In this document: positions 59,101 through 62,100 of the stretch, in pieces
Layout: each line of letters starts with the position of its first letter
How positions within the stretch are numbered: position 1 is the stretch's first letter
Origin: Cyclina sinensis
Taxonomy: Eukaryota > Mollusca > Bivalvia > Venerida > Veneridae
Reading direction: 5' to 3'
Assembly (NCBI GenBank): GCA_012932295.1
Contig: JAAONU010000018.1
Location: forward strand, 5,698,206-5,762,205
DNA: 64,000 bases
Notes under the pieces: model-generated
The model's input: only the letters and a program-made list of their open reading frames with translations
What the model was told of the DNA's origin: nothing
Databases searched by the model: none
Translations under genes and position numbers: made by a program

Positions 59101-62100
59101 TTTTACTTATAACAAAGATCTTACACATTTTGGTATCAAGAACTGTTGATTCTTTTCAGGCTGTAACCATATTGAATGTCTTTGACTCAACAATTACTCA
59201 AGATTCCATGACAGAAGAAGATGCCGTTTCATTTAAGGACACGATAGATGACCTATTGATAGGTTTATGTCAGTCCTTCACAGGTTCTAGTCCGTGGGTT
59301 GCTCCTGCACAGCTTTCGTACCTAAGAGTGCAGAGAACGAACCTAAATGGGATTGCTTCAGTAGAGACAGATGTAAGTTGTGGCACGTGTACAGAGGTTG
59401 AATACCCCGCTAAGGTAAGTGGTACATTAGGGGCAGTTAGGCTGTCTGTTTGGCCTAAATCACACATAATAATAACGGTCATGTTGCAAGAGACAACATT
59501 ACTTGCATTACCAACACATCAAATAATAACTAAACTTTTGAAGAAAATGTTTAATTACAATAATTTTTATTTAGCGATATTTGAATTCTTTAACTTTAAC
59601 TTTCTTATACTTTCGAACTGGTTCTGATTGATCTAAATACGTTATGACTTTTTATCAGGTGACTGAGATCAGTAACGGATTTAAAAGACCCACAGAAAAT
59701 AAGATATGTTTCCTAATTATCAAAAAAATTGTTTGTTTAAAACCAGGTTAATTATGGAAACTACCTTGAAACTGTTTTCAATGACACTTGGACATGCACA
59801 GCCTATACAGAATGTTCGGACATATGCGTGGCGACAGCACAACTGAACGTGGATACTGTTACCCTTACAGCAGGAAATAGCGCGGTGGCGCCTACAAGAA
59901 TGAGTGACATCATAATGTTAAAGATGATAAACCCAGAGACATACGCAGTTGAAACTTTTGATGACTTGAACCCACCAGTTGAGGCTACATTAACACTTAA
60001 TGGAACTGTTGACATGGAAACATACGAATATAAGGTTTGTGAATCAGCAAAGGTGAATTTGTAATAAAAACCAAATGAAATAAGATTTTTTCTGCTTGGA
60101 AAAAGGAAAAGAAATAAATAGGAAAACCCCCTATCATTAGCTTTCTTTACGAAATTTGGAAGTTCTAGGAAACATATATTATCAGTAGTTTAAATGACAT
60201 GATTGCAGTTTGTAAATATTTACACTATTATTCTCTGATTACAGTGTCTTATGTGGTTGTCGAACGACTGGTCGGACATACCATGTAACACATCATCACC
60301 AACGTTTGACGAGACAACATCAAAGTACAAGGCTGTATGTATGTGCAATGCTCTGGGAATCATCAGGTAACGCAACAGAAAAGCTTTATTATACATGCTA
60401 TTTAGTTTTGTTGTCGTTGAAGTGTTAAGTATTGACCAGATCAGATATCATTTATGTTCTTAGACATTTCTAATTCAAGACTATATTCAGATAGAGGGAT
60501 CTCGTCTACATGTCTATTCCTCATGGAAAACTTCTTTATAGATTACATGAATTTGCATTACTATGCATTAGTTTCTATTTTAACTTACCATATTTTATGC
60601 ATTGCAGCATATTCCAAGAGCTGAAACCAGAAGAGATAATAACAAGTACGTTTTATTATATGCTTCTTGTTAAGCAATAAATAATAAAAAATTACAGTAT
60701 ATACAGTAAAATATAAATAACATTTAATTACAATTGTAGACATAGACATTCAATACATATTTTTTATTTACAATGAAACTGTGATTTAATGAATGTTATT
60801 CTTTCAGACAAAATATTATACTACTCATTTATATGATCAGTTTAATATAAAGAGTTGTTGTTTCTGATGCAGGGTAGTTTAAATTTTCATTTGAGTTCAT
60901 TTAATGGCTCAGTTTCTATAAAATAACACTACTCTTATACATCTAGTGTTTCGGCTATTTTTTATTTACAATGAAACTGTGATTTAATGAATGTTATTCT
61001 TTCAGACAAAATATTATACTACTCATTTATATGATCAGTTTAATATAATGAGTTGTTGTTTCTGATGCAGGGTAGTTTAAATTTTCATTTGAGTTCATTT
61101 AATGGCTCAGTTTCTATAAAATAACACTACTCTTATACATCTAGTGTTTCGGCTAGAGGGTTTAAAATGTCACCACCATGGTCTGTTTATTGTAGAAAAT
61201 CTTTCGATATCTTAGCTGGAGATTAACTTTCATCCTTAATTACTTGCTTACTTCAGAAAGTAAATTTACATTATTTAAAGTATTTGTGGCATTTGGCTTC
61301 ATAATAAAAGGACACATTGTACTTTAGCAACACTGACAACACCCACTGAAACAACGTCAGATGAGGTTAATACAGATTCCTCCATAACGCAAGCACCATC
61401 AAAAGAAATTGATTCTAACACTGACTTTGTGGAAATCCAGTTTTCATTCATAGACGATTTTGAAGAGAGTGTTGGCTCGTCTGAAACGGCTTTAAAGAAC
61501 AAAATCAAAGCAGACCTGGCTGCTCAAACAGGGTACAGTCAAGACAGCTTCCGAAACCTTCAGATTGCTCCTGGTATAAACTGTTACATAACCTCTCTAT
61601 TGCCTCATTGTTCTTTTAACTGTATTATTTCATCTTTTGATTAAACAAATTAGCAGTTGCTTCACTTGATAGCTTTTTCAGTCTTTCAGTTTCAAAGACA
61701 TTACTTTTCTTCTATCTTTAATCGGAATCATATCATGCTGACAGTTATTTTCAGTTGTTAATTTGTACAAAACAAGATTTGGGGTAAAATATAAAGCTGT
61801 TGGTCATTTCTCAGGATAATAACTAAGACTAAACTGCTAACTTTGTGTAGGATCAATCATCGTAACATTTGAACTTCACACTGCGGAATCGGGCAGTACC
61901 CTCGGCCAGATGGTATATAAGATTGAGAACATGTTAAACGGTGGTACAATAACGTTTAGCACGACGGATGGAACACCACTTAACATAAAACCCGGAAGTT
62001 TCAAATATGAACAGGTCGATGACGACAAGGAGGAAGAATCGTCAGGTATGTGCTTTAAAATATTGATACTGCTGCTGGAATATTTTGACAAAACGTGCAC

